Positions 18,081 to 24,674 of a stretch of DNA of 42,160 nucleotides are shown here, one piece after another. The stretch spans positions 1-42,160 of the forward strand of contig JACRIR010000263.1 of the NCBI GenBank assembly GCA_016215705.1. The letters are read 5' to 3'. Origin of the DNA: Candidatus Poribacteria bacterium. GTDB lineage: Bacteria; Abyssobacteria; SURF-5. Within the stretch, counting starts at the first letter, position 1. Every line of letters starts with the position of its first letter. Under the pieces are notes generated by a model. It saw only the letters and a program-made list of their open reading frames with translations. It had not been told where the DNA came from and ran no database searches. The translations under genes and the position numbers were made by a program.

Positions 18081-18128
18081 TGCCTTGAGCTGGAGGGCGA
18101 GCGGAGAGCGGCAGGGAGGAAAACGCGC

Positions 18129-18338
18129 GTGGTTTCCGCTCCGCACATTACGAAGAATATGAGAATCGAGGAAGTGATAAAACGCTATCCGCAAACAACC
18201 GTCACTTTCGAGCGATTCGGCTTGCGGTGCACCGGTTGTTGCGTGTCGGCGTTCGAGAATATCGAAGAAGGCGCAATGTCACATGGCATTGACCTCGATT
18301 CTCTGCTTGATGAACTTAACCGCGTTGCGCACACATAG
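18129..18338 (+). CDS. DUF1858 domain protein
   Basis: A 69-residue protein that is essentially one DUF1858 domain: MRIEEVIKRYPQTTVTFERFGLRCTGCCVSAFENIEEGAMSHG broken into a helix, a CxGCC turn (CTGC, about residues 34-37) and a final helix DLDSLLDELN. DUF1858 domains occur alone or at the N-terminus of ScdA/RIC-type and hybrid redox proteins, and the cysteine turn is thought to handle metal or nitrosative stress. The GTG at 18129 has GGGAGG nine bases upstream; an ATG ten codons later is the alternative. It lies 48 bases after the cytochrome gene and touches the SAM hydrolase start. Confidence 0.82.
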   Translation: MVSAPHITKNMRIEEVIKRYPQTTVTFERFGLRCTGCCVSAFENIEEGAMSHGIDLDSLLDELNRVAHT

Positions 18339-19253
18339 ATGCCCCCAGAATGTGCGATTTTGAAAGATCGCAAGCTCGGACGGCCCGGACGCTGTCGCGG
18401 GCTGAGTTCTTCCGAATCTCAGGCGGATTCCCGCGAAGGGGGGCAATCCCGCCACGTCTTTATCACCCTCCTGACCGACTTTGGACTGAACGACACCTAC
18501 GTGGGCGTCATGAAGGGGGTCATCGCCGGAATCAATCCAACCGCTGCCATAATTGACTTGTGTCACGGGGTCGCGCCCCATGATACGAGGGCAGCCGCTT
18601 TTCTCCTTGCCGGCTCGTATTCGTTTTTTCCTGCGGGCACGATACACGTCGTAATTGTTGATCCGGAGGTAGGTAGCGCTCGAAGAGCGCTGTGCGTGCA
18701 GGCGGGCGAGCATTTCTTCGTTGGACCCGATAATGGAATCCTCTCCATCGCATGTTTCCAGGCCGGACACCCGAGAATATTCCTTCTGGAGAATGAAGTG
18801 TACTTCCTCAAGAAAAAGAGCCGGACATTTCATGGTCGCGATATCTTTGCGCCGGTTGCCGCACATCTGTCGGCGGGGGCGCTTATAGAGTCGGTTGGTC
18901 GGCGGCTCCGCTCGATGCGACAAATTCGGATGCCGGTCCCGAAGGCGGGACCCGCTCGCCTGCTGCGCGGCGAAATCCTCCACGTTGACAGGTTTGGAAA
19001 TCTAATCACCAATATACAGGAAAAAGACCTGTTGAGAGTCTTTGGAGAAGAGAATACCAGGCGTCTCGTCATAACGTGCGCAAACCGTCGGATAGCCGGC
19101 GTGGTCGAAACGTACAGCGACGCCAGGCCGGGGGTGGCGCTGGCTCTTTTCGGAAGTCATGATTTCATGGAAATCGCTATTTCGAGCGGCAGCGCGGCTG
19201 CGACGCTGGGAGCGAAAAGGGAAGACAAAGTCCGGGTCGAGTTAAAGCAGTGA
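18339..19253 (+). CDS. SAM hydrolase (S-adenosyl-L-methionine hydroxide adenosyltransferase, DUF62)
   Basis: Belongs to the family that splits S-adenosylmethionine with water to adenosine and methionine (related to fluorinase/chlorinase). The family start FITLLTDFGLNDTYVGVMKG is at residues 41-60. The Asp-Arg-His set that activates water is present: Asp108 and Arg115/116 in VDPEVGSARR, and His165 in TFHGRDIFAP. The C-terminal beta domain (HVDRFGNLITNI) is intact. A 40-residue N-terminal tail precedes the usual start; no ATG, GTG or good site is seen nearer the domain, so ATG 18339, immediately after the DUF1858 stop, is kept. At 304 residues it is slightly long for the family because of this tail. 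Confidence 0.87.
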   Translation: MPPECAILKDRKLGRPGRCRGLSSSESQADSREGGQSRHVFITLLTDFGLNDTYVGVMKGVIAGINPTAAIIDLCHGVAPHDTRAAAFLLAGSYSFFPAGTIHVVIVDPEVGSARRALCVQAGEHFFVGPDNGILSIACFQAGHPRIFLLENEVYFLKKKSRTFHGRDIFAPVAAHLSAGALIESVGRRLRSMRQIRMPVPKAGPARLLRGEILHVDRFGNLITNIQEKDLLRVFGEENTRRLVITCANRRIAGVVETYSDARPGVALALFGSHDFMEIAISSGSAAATLGAKREDKVRVELKQ

Positions 19254-19385
19254 GAATGGGGGTAGAACACAGCCGCGACGAAAGAACAAGAGAAGAATCA
19301 GCCGCAACCGCATCGCGGTATGACCGCAAGCGAAAAGTTGTTTGGGACAGGGTGGGGAAAACGCTCGAGGCCGGAGGCGAAAAGC

Positions 19386-19850
19386 ATGACCGACATTCTT
19401 GAAGGCGAACAGGTAGCAAGGTTTCTCAGAAATCTGATCCATGCAAAGACGCAGATTCACCGCGAGAGCGTTGACCTGACCGTAAAGTCAATATCGAGAA
19501 TCGCGACTACGAGCAACATCGATTTTGGCGGCAGTGAATTCGCGCCAGGGGAAAAGGTCCTCCTTGTTCCGGCGAAGCTAAAATCCGATGACAAGTATGG
19601 ATGGTGGCTTTTGGCGGCAGGCGAATTCCTCGTCGAATATAACGAAGACTTGCTGCTGCCACCACACCACCTCGGGATCATCCAGCCCCATGAACGGCTC
19701 TTAGAGAGCGGCGCTACGCATAGCACGCGCCTCGTGACTGAACCCGGCGAAAAACTATTCTCTCTCATACACGTGTGTCAGTCGGACATTCGGATGAAAG
19801 AGAACGCACGTATCTCGAAGCTCATAGTGCTTCAGCACGAGGCAGGGTAA
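19386..19850 (+). CDS. dCTP deaminase/dUTPase-fold protein
   Basis: A 154-residue protein whose central part matches the dUTPase/dCTP deaminase beta barrel pattern: GWWLLAAGEFLVEYNEDLLLP (compare the family segment ending in E-x-v-x-lP), then LGIIQPHERLLESGATHSTRLV where the family has the RSSLxRxG nucleotide loop. Here the arginine-serine pair is not conserved (PHERLLESG), and the catalytic Glu context is uncertain, so activity on dCTP or dUTP is doubtful. ATG 19386 has GGAGG upstream; an ATG at 19320 in frame has no such site. It follows the SAM hydrolase by about 130 bases on the same strand. It may be a ligand-binding relative rather than an enzyme. Confidence 0.55.
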   Translation: MTDILEGEQVARFLRNLIHAKTQIHRESVDLTVKSISRIATTSNIDFGGSEFAPGEKVLLVPAKLKSDDKYGWWLLAAGEFLVEYNEDLLLPPHHLGIIQPHERLLESGATHSTRLVTEPGEKLFSLIHVCQSDIRMKENARISKLIVLQHEAG

Positions 19851-19966
19851 AGTATCTGTGCCGCTCTTTCACAATTCTTGAATCCCTATCGCATAATGAT
19901 CGGGCGACATTCCAACGGTTGGCGGTCCTTCGGTGGAGATTTCAACTCTGCATCTTCAACAAGGGA

Positions 19967-20010
19967 GGGAAAAAGGAAGGCGGTCTCTCTTTCGGGAAAT
20001 CGCCTTCCTT
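19967..20010 (-). terminator. Rho-independent terminator after the zinc-ribbon gene
   Basis: On the minus strand a ten-base stem (AAGGAAGGCG at 20001-20010 complement, pairing with 19973-19982) with an 18-base loop is followed by TTTTT (19970-19974 complement). It sits 23 bases beyond the stop of the small gene ending at 20033. Confidence 0.7.
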
Positions 20011-20032
20011 GCCTGTTGGTTTGAGTTGTCGG

Positions 20033-20203
20033 CTACTGACGCGGCGGTTGGAGCGTGCCACAATGCACGCATCGCTCGGTATCGTAGTCTTTGTCCTTCA
20101 CCAAGCCAAAACGTCCGCAGTGTTTACAGCCGCGGGCAAAGCTCTTTATCTCAACCTTCAAGCCCGCGATGCTGTAGCTTTCGCTCTTTTCTTCTTCGGC
20201 CAT
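20033..20203 (-). CDS. Small zinc-ribbon protein
   Basis: A 56-residue protein that opens with an acidic MAEEEKSESY and carries two CxxC knuckles, CKHC and CVHC, about 18 residues apart, a classic rubredoxin-like zinc ribbon. ATG 20203 lies eight bases after a GGTGG site; the frame is open to 20251 but without a better start. It is 53 bases downstream of the SDR gene on the same strand and ends at a good terminator, so both probably form one transcript. Function unknown; a structural or partner role to the SDR enzyme is possible. Confidence 0.7.
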   Translation of the reverse strand: MAEEEKSESYSIAGLKVEIKSFARGCKHCGRFGLVKDKDYDTERCVHCGTLQPPRQ

Positions 20204-20256
20204 TGTGTAGTAACCACCTTTCTCAGATTTGCTGCTCGGGGACAAACACAAAGAAT

Positions 20257-21054
20257 TTATAAGCCTATGCCCGCGTCAACCTCGACTAACTGGCCGTTTA
20301 TGCCGTCAGCCTGGGGTATCGCAAGCGAGAAGATGGCGCCGGCCGCTTCTTCAGGAGTCAAGATGCGACCGCCGCGCATCATCACGAACTGCTCGGCCAT
20401 CGAGCGCATCTGTTCGGGTATGCCAATGTTTGCGCCAAGAATCTTATCGCCCGCTGTGGCCTGCGTCAATCGCGTCTCGACAAACCCGTAGGCGATGCAG
20501 TTGCAGTTTACTTTCAGACGCAGCCACTCCTTGCAGAGAACCCGCATGAGCCCGATCACGCCGCTCTTGGCCGCGCCATAGTTGCTCTGGCCCGCATTGC
20601 CGTGCGATCCAGCCTCCGAGGCAATAAAAATCACGCGCCGATATTTGCCATCCTGACTCAGTTCCTTGAAATGCGGATACGCCAGTTTCGCCAGCAACCA
20701 CGGCGCTTCCATATGAACTCGCTCCATCAGGCGGAAATCTTCCAACTCCATCTTCTGAATGACCTTGTCGTTGCAGAAACCGGCTGAAGGCACAAGGATG
20801 TCTAAGCCCTTGAAATTCTCAAGAGCGGCCTTTATCAGGTTCTCATTTGTCGACAACTCCATGACGTTTCCTGCAACTGAGACCGCCTTGCCGCCGGCAG
20901 CCTTGATAGCTTTTGCAACTTCTTCAGCAGGCCCCTTATCCAGGTCTCCCACTACGACGCTTGCGCCTTGGGCCGCGAACAGCTTCGCAGCCGCAGATCC
21001 GATTCCTCTTCCCGCTCCCGTTATTACGGCTACCTTTCCATCAAGTAAGCCCAT
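20257..21054 (-). CDS. Short-chain dehydrogenase/reductase (FabG-like)
   Basis: A 265-residue NAD(P)-dependent oxidoreductase of the classical SDR type. The cofactor motif is TGAGRGIG (residues 12-19). The NNAG position reads PSAG, a mild departure. The active site has Ser in FIASEAGSHG and the YGAAK pair (SNYGAAKSG), with the usual four-residue Tyr-Lys spacing. Proteins like this reduce 3-oxoacyl thioesters or oxidise hydroxyacyl-CoA and alcohols; the substrate is not readable. ATG 21054 follows GGAGGC at eight bases; a GTG/ATG farther up at 21078 is less likely. Confidence 0.88.
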   Translation of the reverse strand: MGLLDGKVAVITGAGRGIGSAAAKLFAAQGASVVVGDLDKGPAEEVAKAIKAAGGKAVSVAGNVMELSTNENLIKAALENFKGLDILVPSAGFCNDKVIQKMELEDFRLMERVHMEAPWLLAKLAYPHFKELSQDGKYRRVIFIASEAGSHGNAGQSNYGAAKSGVIGLMRVLCKEWLRLKVNCNCIAYGFVETRLTQATAGDKILGANIGIPEQMRSMAEQFVMMRGGRILTPEEAAGAIFSLAIPQADGINGQLVEVDAGIGL

Positions 21055-21176
21055 ACGCACTGCCTCCTTTTTGACCAATGCCCAGGAAGTTTCCGGATTC
21101 GATGAAGAAGCTCCCGCCGCGAATCAATACATGAATGGGGGTACGCGCGGGGAATTCCTCTCGATGAAGTCACACT

Positions 21177-21204
21177 ATTTTAGCATATTTTCTGGAAATT
21201 GCAA
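21177..21204 (-). promoter_or_regulatory. Promoter of the SDR gene
   Basis: On the minus strand TTGCAA (21199-21204) and TAAAAT (21177-21182) with a 16-base spacer. The transcript would carry a leader of about 115 bases before ATG 21054. Confidence 0.5.
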
Positions 21205-21305
21205 CATAAATTTTGCTCTTCAGGGCCGTTTCGGGAAGCGATTCATATGGCCCGGGAGAACTGCTGTCCGAGAGGCGGTCGTCACGGGGTGGTTAGACCT
21301 GTGGA

Positions 21306-21752
21306 TCAGCCAAAGAATCTGTCAAAGTACTCTCGCTTGGCCAGAAGGTTGAGGTCGATTCTCAGGAAATCATCCGCCTCCGAGGCAGTGATGGGCGCGG
21401 CAAATGGATTCCTTATGGACGGCGCAACATGACATGCCGACTCTTGGCAAGCATCTGCGCCGTGTTCAACATTATTATTATCTTCAGCCTCGCGAAGTAT
21501 GCGTTCGATGCCGTTTTCGTCAACGGGACCGTTCTGAGAATTAATATATTCCATGATGATGCGGGCCAGCGACTGAATCCTCTTTCCAAAATCCTCTTCG
21601 CCACTCATATTTCGCTTGAGGCCGATTACTTTGCTATTGTAAAGAGCGACCGGCTCGCCACATATCGGGCACGGACCCATTAAGATTGTTCTCGAAGGAG
21701 GTGGAGTGATATATCCGCTTGATTTGCAGTATGGGCATGTCACACGCAGCAT
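21306..21752 (-). CDS. Hypothetical zinc-ribbon protein
   Basis: A 148-residue soluble protein. The first 40 residues form a zinc ribbon with CPYC (residues 6-9) and CPIC (about 28-31). The middle is a helical region (EEDFGKRIQSLARIIMEYINSQ and an ERILREAED helix) and the end holds DDFLRIDLNLLAKREYFDRFFG. I do not recognise the family. Two extra cysteines (DACQESACHV) lie mid-protein. The gene has its own excellent promoter with a palindrome in the spacer, suggesting specific regulation. The ATG at 21752 has AAGGTGAGG about 12 bases upstream. Confidence 0.72.
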   Translation of the reverse strand: MLRVTCPYCKSSGYITPPPSRTILMGPCPICGEPVALYNSKVIGLKRNMSGEEDFGKRIQSLARIIMEYINSQNGPVDENGIERILREAEDNNNVEHGADACQESACHVAPSIRNPFAAPITASEADDFLRIDLNLLAKREYFDRFFG

Positions 21753-21815
21753 TAGCGCTTCGCCTCACCTTCTTGCATGCACGTGCCGGACAAGGGAATG
21801 TGTATCAACGAAAAT

Positions 21816-21844
21816 ATTATAGCACAAAACCTTGTGCACTTCAA
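21816..21844 (-). promoter_or_regulatory. Promoter with operator-like palindrome in the spacer
   Basis: On the minus strand TTGAAG (21839-21844) and a perfect TATAAT (21816-21821), spacer 17 bases, with an extended TGC before the -10. Within the spacer GCACAA (21822-21827) and TTGTGC (21832-21837) form a 6-base palindrome around AACC, filling the gap between the two hexamers, a classic repressor position. It drives the zinc-ribbon gene starting at 21752. Confidence 0.65.
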
Positions 21845-21867
21845 ATCGTGTCAGACTAGATGCGGGT

Positions 21868-21905
21868 AGGGCATTGCCGGAGGGGGGATTTACCGACAAT
21901 GCCCT
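21868..21905. repeat. Hairpin in a gene-free stretch (21845-22215)
   Basis: AGGGCATTG (21868-21876) pairs with CAATGCCCT (21897-21905), and with one mismatch the pairing extends inward by three more pairs. No T tract follows on either strand. The rest of 21845-22215, about 370 bases, holds no convincing gene; short frames there have no ribosome-binding site or recognisable product. Confidence 0.45.
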
Positions 21906-22215
21906 TAGTTAGCATGATTCGTGGCCGCGCGACCCGTCAAAAGTCGCGCTATGCACCCGCTATTTGCTTCCTTCGGTTTCCGATTCGGGATTCCAATTGG
22001 GTTCAGTAATCGGAATCCTCGCCTTTCCTCATCAGGCGTTTGGACGCTCGTGCCCAGCCGTCACAAACATGTGGCCATCTCTATATGAAATCTCGCTGCA
22101 TCCAGCGCCAAGGCGGATTTGCAGCGGAATGGACGCTCTCGACATACCGGAAATTATTGTTGCCCATCTGAAATGAGTGGATAACGCGTGAGCCGACCAT
22201 ATTGTCCTCAGTGCT

Positions 22216-22380
22216 TCATCCTCTTCCCGGTTCAAACGGCGCCGATTTCGCACTTCCCTTTTTGCTCGGCAAGACGATCTCTTTTTTCAGGCTATCGATC
22301 AGTTTCTCCAATTCCTTCAACTGATTGGAATCAAAGTCGATCGGATGCGAGGGATTGCTATTTGACTTTTCCTTCGTCAT
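22216..22380 (-). CDS. Small charged protein under presumed TetR control
   Basis: A 54-residue protein: a polar N-terminus (MTKEKSNSNPSHPIDF), one amphipathic helix (NQLKELEKLIDSLKKEIV, about residues 19-36) and a basic, proline-ended tail. ATG 22380 has AAGGAA seven bases upstream. Its 5' region contains a TATGAT -10-like element and, 57 to 74 bases before the start, a near-copy of the palindrome found before the adjacent tetR gene. This is the reason to believe it is a real, regulated gene. I do not recognise a family. Confidence 0.55.
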   Translation of the reverse strand: MTKEKSNSNPSHPIDFDSNQLKELEKLIDSLKKEIVLPSKKGSAKSAPFEPGRG

Positions 22381-22436
22381 AGTGGTATTCCTTGTAGAAG
22401 CGTGTATCATATTCTCCGTTCAGACGACTGCCTCAA

Positions 22437-22454
22437 AACCGACCAGTTGGTTTG
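22437..22454. promoter_or_regulatory. TetR-type operator, imperfect copy
   Basis: An 18-base palindrome with arms AAACCGAC and GTTGGTTT around CA. It differs from the perfect copy at 23097-23114 by a single base (T for C). It lies between the tetR stop and the 54-residue gene, just upstream of a TTGAGG / TATGAT promoter-like pair on the minus strand. Confidence 0.65.
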
Positions 22455-22472
22455 TAATGTGCCAAAAAATTT

Positions 22473-23081
22473 TTATGAGGCCACCCCTTCGACCAACAGC
22501 AACCGCAAGTTTCTGAACAGGGAGGATAAGTCAATATGGCTCGGGTCCAAGTGCGCCATCATAGTCGTACCTTGCACAGCTCCGATAATGAGCAATGCGA
22601 GGGAGTCCGGATTGACCCAATCCTTGAACAGACCTTCTTGCTTTCCTTGCTCGAGGATTTGGACGATACTGGCTTTCCATTCAGCATATATCTTTCTCAG
22701 ACTTCCGGAAAAGTGCTCTTCAACTTCCATCATCTCGGCGGTTAGAACTGCCAGAAGCGCACATCCATGAAAGACATTCCCCTCGTGCGTTCTTATCATA
22801 ATGTCGAACATCCGTTCTATTCTTCTGATGGCGTCGCTCTCTTTCGCGATCTGGTCAAGCACGTTAGTGACCCAGAAATCTTTCATGTATTCTATAACGG
22901 CGTCTCCAAGCTCGTCCTTACTCTTGAAATGAAAGTAAAACCCGCCTTTTGTCAGTTCAGAGGCGGCAAGTATCTGGGCCAGAGATGTGTTATGGAATCC
23001 GTTCTTTCTGAACAATTCAGATGCGGCGTCTACGATACGCTCGCGGGTATGCTTTCCTTTTTCAAGTGTTGCCGTGACCAT
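22473..23081 (-). CDS. TetR/AcrR family transcriptional regulator
   Basis: A 202-residue regulator. The N-terminal TetR helix-turn-helix is clear: TRERIVDAASELFRKNGF (about residues 11-28), then TSLAQILAASELTKGGFYFHFKSKDEL (about 31-57). The C-terminal ligand domain (about 75-202) is helical and ends NLRLLLVEGVAS; the ligand cannot be guessed. ATG 23081 follows GGAG and lies downstream of a strong promoter and operator; the frame open to 23153 would start inside the promoter, so it is rejected. A palindrome sits right after the presumed transcription start, implying autorepression. No efflux pump lies next to it; the only gene sharing the operator is the 54-residue protein downstream. Confidence 0.9.
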   Translation of the reverse strand: MVTATLEKGKHTRERIVDAASELFRKNGFHNTSLAQILAASELTKGGFYFHFKSKDELGDAVIEYMKDFWVTNVLDQIAKESDAIRRIERMFDIMIRTHEGNVFHGCALLAVLTAEMMEVEEHFSGSLRKIYAEWKASIVQILEQGKQEGLFKDWVNPDSLALLIIGAVQGTTMMAHLDPSHIDLSSLFRNLRLLLVEGVAS

Positions 23082-23096
23082 ATTGCCCAGACTCCA

Positions 23097-23153
23097 AAAC
23101 CGACCAGTCGGTTTCTTTGATTGAAGTATACCATATACTTCGCCGCCTGTCAA
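23097..23153 (-). promoter_or_regulatory. tetR promoter and perfect operator
   Basis: On the minus strand TTGACA (23148-23153) and TATACT (23125-23130), spacer 17 bases. Downstream, at about +4 to +21, is a perfect 18-base palindrome (23097-23114) with arms AAACCGAC/GTCGGTTT around two bases. Binding there would block transcription of tetR itself. Confidence 0.8.
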
Positions 23154-23254
23154 GAACTTTTGGCCAGTGGGCCAAAAAAAACATTTCGCAGACGCGTTTG
23201 CAGCTTAAAGAAAAACATAAAATCAGGAATGTAAGTATTTGAGAGAAGGCTACT

Positions 23255-23509
23255 TCAGGCGAGTAGGTCGATGAGGCCGCCGGGTGTCTGTGCGCCGGTA
23301 TTTTGGGCGAGGCGCTGGATTGCCGGCTGCTCCTCCTGGCGATTCATCTCTGGAACCTCGCGTACGGCCAGCCATTGATCTGCGTGCGTCGCTCTGGCTG
23401 GCTGCACAAGGTTTTGAGTTTGCTCTGCCCCTCGAGAGTCGGCTGATATTGGCCGCCGCATCGCCGAAAAATCCGGTTGATTATGCGTTTGCGGAAATCT
23501 GACACCCAT
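23255..23509 (-). CDS. Small hypothetical protein (84 residues)
   Basis: The product is polar, rich in Gln, Asn and Pro, low in hydrophobic residues and probably disordered, ending GGLIDLLA. Coding is supported by context: a strong GGAGGG site seven bases before ATG 23509 and a near-consensus promoter at 23549-23577. No domain is recognised. The frame on the opposite strand over the same bases lacks these signals. Confidence 0.6.
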   Translation of the reverse strand: MGVRFPQTHNQPDFSAMRRPISADSRGAEQTQNLVQPARATHADQWLAVREVPEMNRQEEQPAIQRLAQNTGAQTPGGLIDLLA

Positions 23510-23548
23510 TTTGTTCCCTCCGGATTCTCAGTATGAATTGATGATGTT

Positions 23549-23577
23549 ATATTAGCATGTGTCTCCAGTGATGTCAA
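23549..23577 (-). promoter_or_regulatory. Promoter of the 84-residue gene
   Basis: On the minus strand TTGACA (23572-23577) and TAATAT (23549-23554) separated by exactly 17 bases. Confidence 0.7.
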
Positions 23578-23608
23578 TGCCGCACATTTGACAAAGTGCG
23601 CGCATGCA

Positions 23609-23634
23609 TTGTCAAGAGACCCTTGTGCTATAAT
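23609..23634 (+). promoter_or_regulatory. Extended -10 promoter of the phosphatase operon
   Basis: A perfect TATAAT (23629-23634) preceded by TGC, giving an extended -10. A TTGTCA at 23609-23614 is too close (14 bases) to be an ideal -35. It points to the phosphatase gene at 23688 and is divergent from the 84-residue gene. Confidence 0.6.
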
Positions 23635-23687
23635 AGAATGTGTGAGTTTACTTTTCGCGCGCATCGAATCGTGCAAGTCGGAGGCGA

Positions 23688-24179
23688 ATGGATTACAAAC
23701 GAGCTACTCTGAATTTTAGTTTTGTGGTTCCCAGCGCCATTGCGGGAATGGCGAGACCGGGCACCATTGATGCGCTTGCGGATGATCTCGCGTTCCTCCG
23801 GACGGAGGGGATCAGAGCCATTCTGTCACTATCAGAGACTCCCCTCACAGAACCGGTTGTGCGCGAGCATGGTTTTTCGTATCTTCACGTGCCGATAGAT
23901 GATTTTACCGCCCCCACTATCAAACAGGTCAATCAATGCATGGATTTCGTGGAACGTATGGTCAATGCTGAAAGGAAACCTGTGGCTGTCCACTGCGGCG
24001 CAGGGTGTGGCCGTACGGGTACGATGCTGGCATGTTACCTGGTGAGGACCGGCAAGACGGCGGACGAGGCGATCGAGACAGTCAGATTCATGAGACCCTG
24101 CTCTATCGAGACGGAGGGTCAAAAGGCTTTGGTATATCAATACGAGGAGCATCTGAAATACCGGCCACACTTCGATTAG
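23688..24179 (+). CDS. Dual-specificity/protein tyrosine phosphatase
   Basis: A 163-residue one-domain cysteine phosphatase. The P-loop is VHCGAGCGRTG with nucleophile Cys103 and Arg109 (HCx5R). A general acid Asp lies at residues 71-72 (VPIDDFTAP), at the expected distance. The N-terminal FSFVVPSAIAGMARPG segment matches bacterial and archaeal dual-specificity phosphatases. It may act on phosphotyrosine, phosphoserine, inositol phosphates or RNA 5' ends. ATG 23688 has GGAGG six bases upstream. It is 23 bases upstream of the Mut7-C gene and leads that operon. Confidence 0.88.
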   Translation: MDYKRATLNFSFVVPSAIAGMARPGTIDALADDLAFLRTEGIRAILSLSETPLTEPVVREHGFSYLHVPIDDFTAPTIKQVNQCMDFVERMVNAERKPVAVHCGAGCGRTGTMLACYLVRTGKTADEAIETVRFMRPCSIETEGQKALVYQYEEHLKYRPHFD

Positions 24180-24202
24180 ACGCGAATCAGCATCCCCTTC
24201 TA

Positions 24203-24673
24203 ATGCATTCAACTAGGCCGAGATTTTTTGCCGATGAGATGTTGGGCCGACTTGCCAAGTGGCTCCGCCTCCTGGGCTACGACACAGAGTATGCTTCCGA
24301 TCTGTCCGATTCAGATATCATTGCACGCGCCGAATCAGAAGGGAGGATTATCTTGACCCGCGACGTTTCGATGATGAAGCGGAAGAGATGCCATTCCTGT
24401 ATCTTTGTGCGCAGCGACCATTGGCGGGAGCAATTGAAGCAGGTGTATGTTGAAGCCGGACTGAACCGCAGTTCGATTCTTACTGTCTGCTCAGCGTGCA
24501 ACTCTCTGCTCGAAGTAGTAGACAAGGGCCTAGTCCAATCTCTCGTTCCGCCTTATGTGTACAAGACACAGGAGAAGTTTTCGAGATGCGACAATTGCTC
24601 GCGCATCTTCTGGTCAGCCACTCACGTCAACCAGATTATTAAAGAGCTTGAGCGTCTCACGAAGGAGTCGTAA
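24203..24673 (+). CDS. Mut7-C RNase domain protein with zinc ribbon
   Basis: A 156-residue Mut7-C family protein. The PIN-like N-terminal part has the family start FFADEMLGRLAKWLRLLGYDT (Asp at residue 10), then DSDIIARAESEGRIILTRD (Asp positions that bind metal). The C-terminal half has a zinc ribbon: CSACNSLL and CDNCSRIFW knuckles. Members are thought to be RNases, by analogy with the Mut-7 C-terminal domain and PIN nucleases. No good ribosome-binding site is present before ATG 24203, so it is probably translated by coupling with the phosphatase gene. It ends two bases before the Memo-AMMECR1 start. Confidence 0.85.
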   Translation: MHSTRPRFFADEMLGRLAKWLRLLGYDTEYASDLSDSDIIARAESEGRIILTRDVSMMKRKRCHSCIFVRSDHWREQLKQVYVEAGLNRSSILTVCSACNSLLEVVDKGLVQSLVPPYVYKTQEKFSRCDNCSRIFWSATHVNQIIKELERLTKES

Positions 24674-24674
24674 C

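Noticed and set aside
22032-22253. A 73-residue frame on the minus strand
   Set aside because: No ribosome-binding site or recognisable product, and it overlaps the better supported 54-residue gene.
23284-23502. A plus-strand frame opposite the 84-residue gene
   Set aside because: The promoter and ribosome-binding site belong to the minus-strand frame, and the plus frame has neither.
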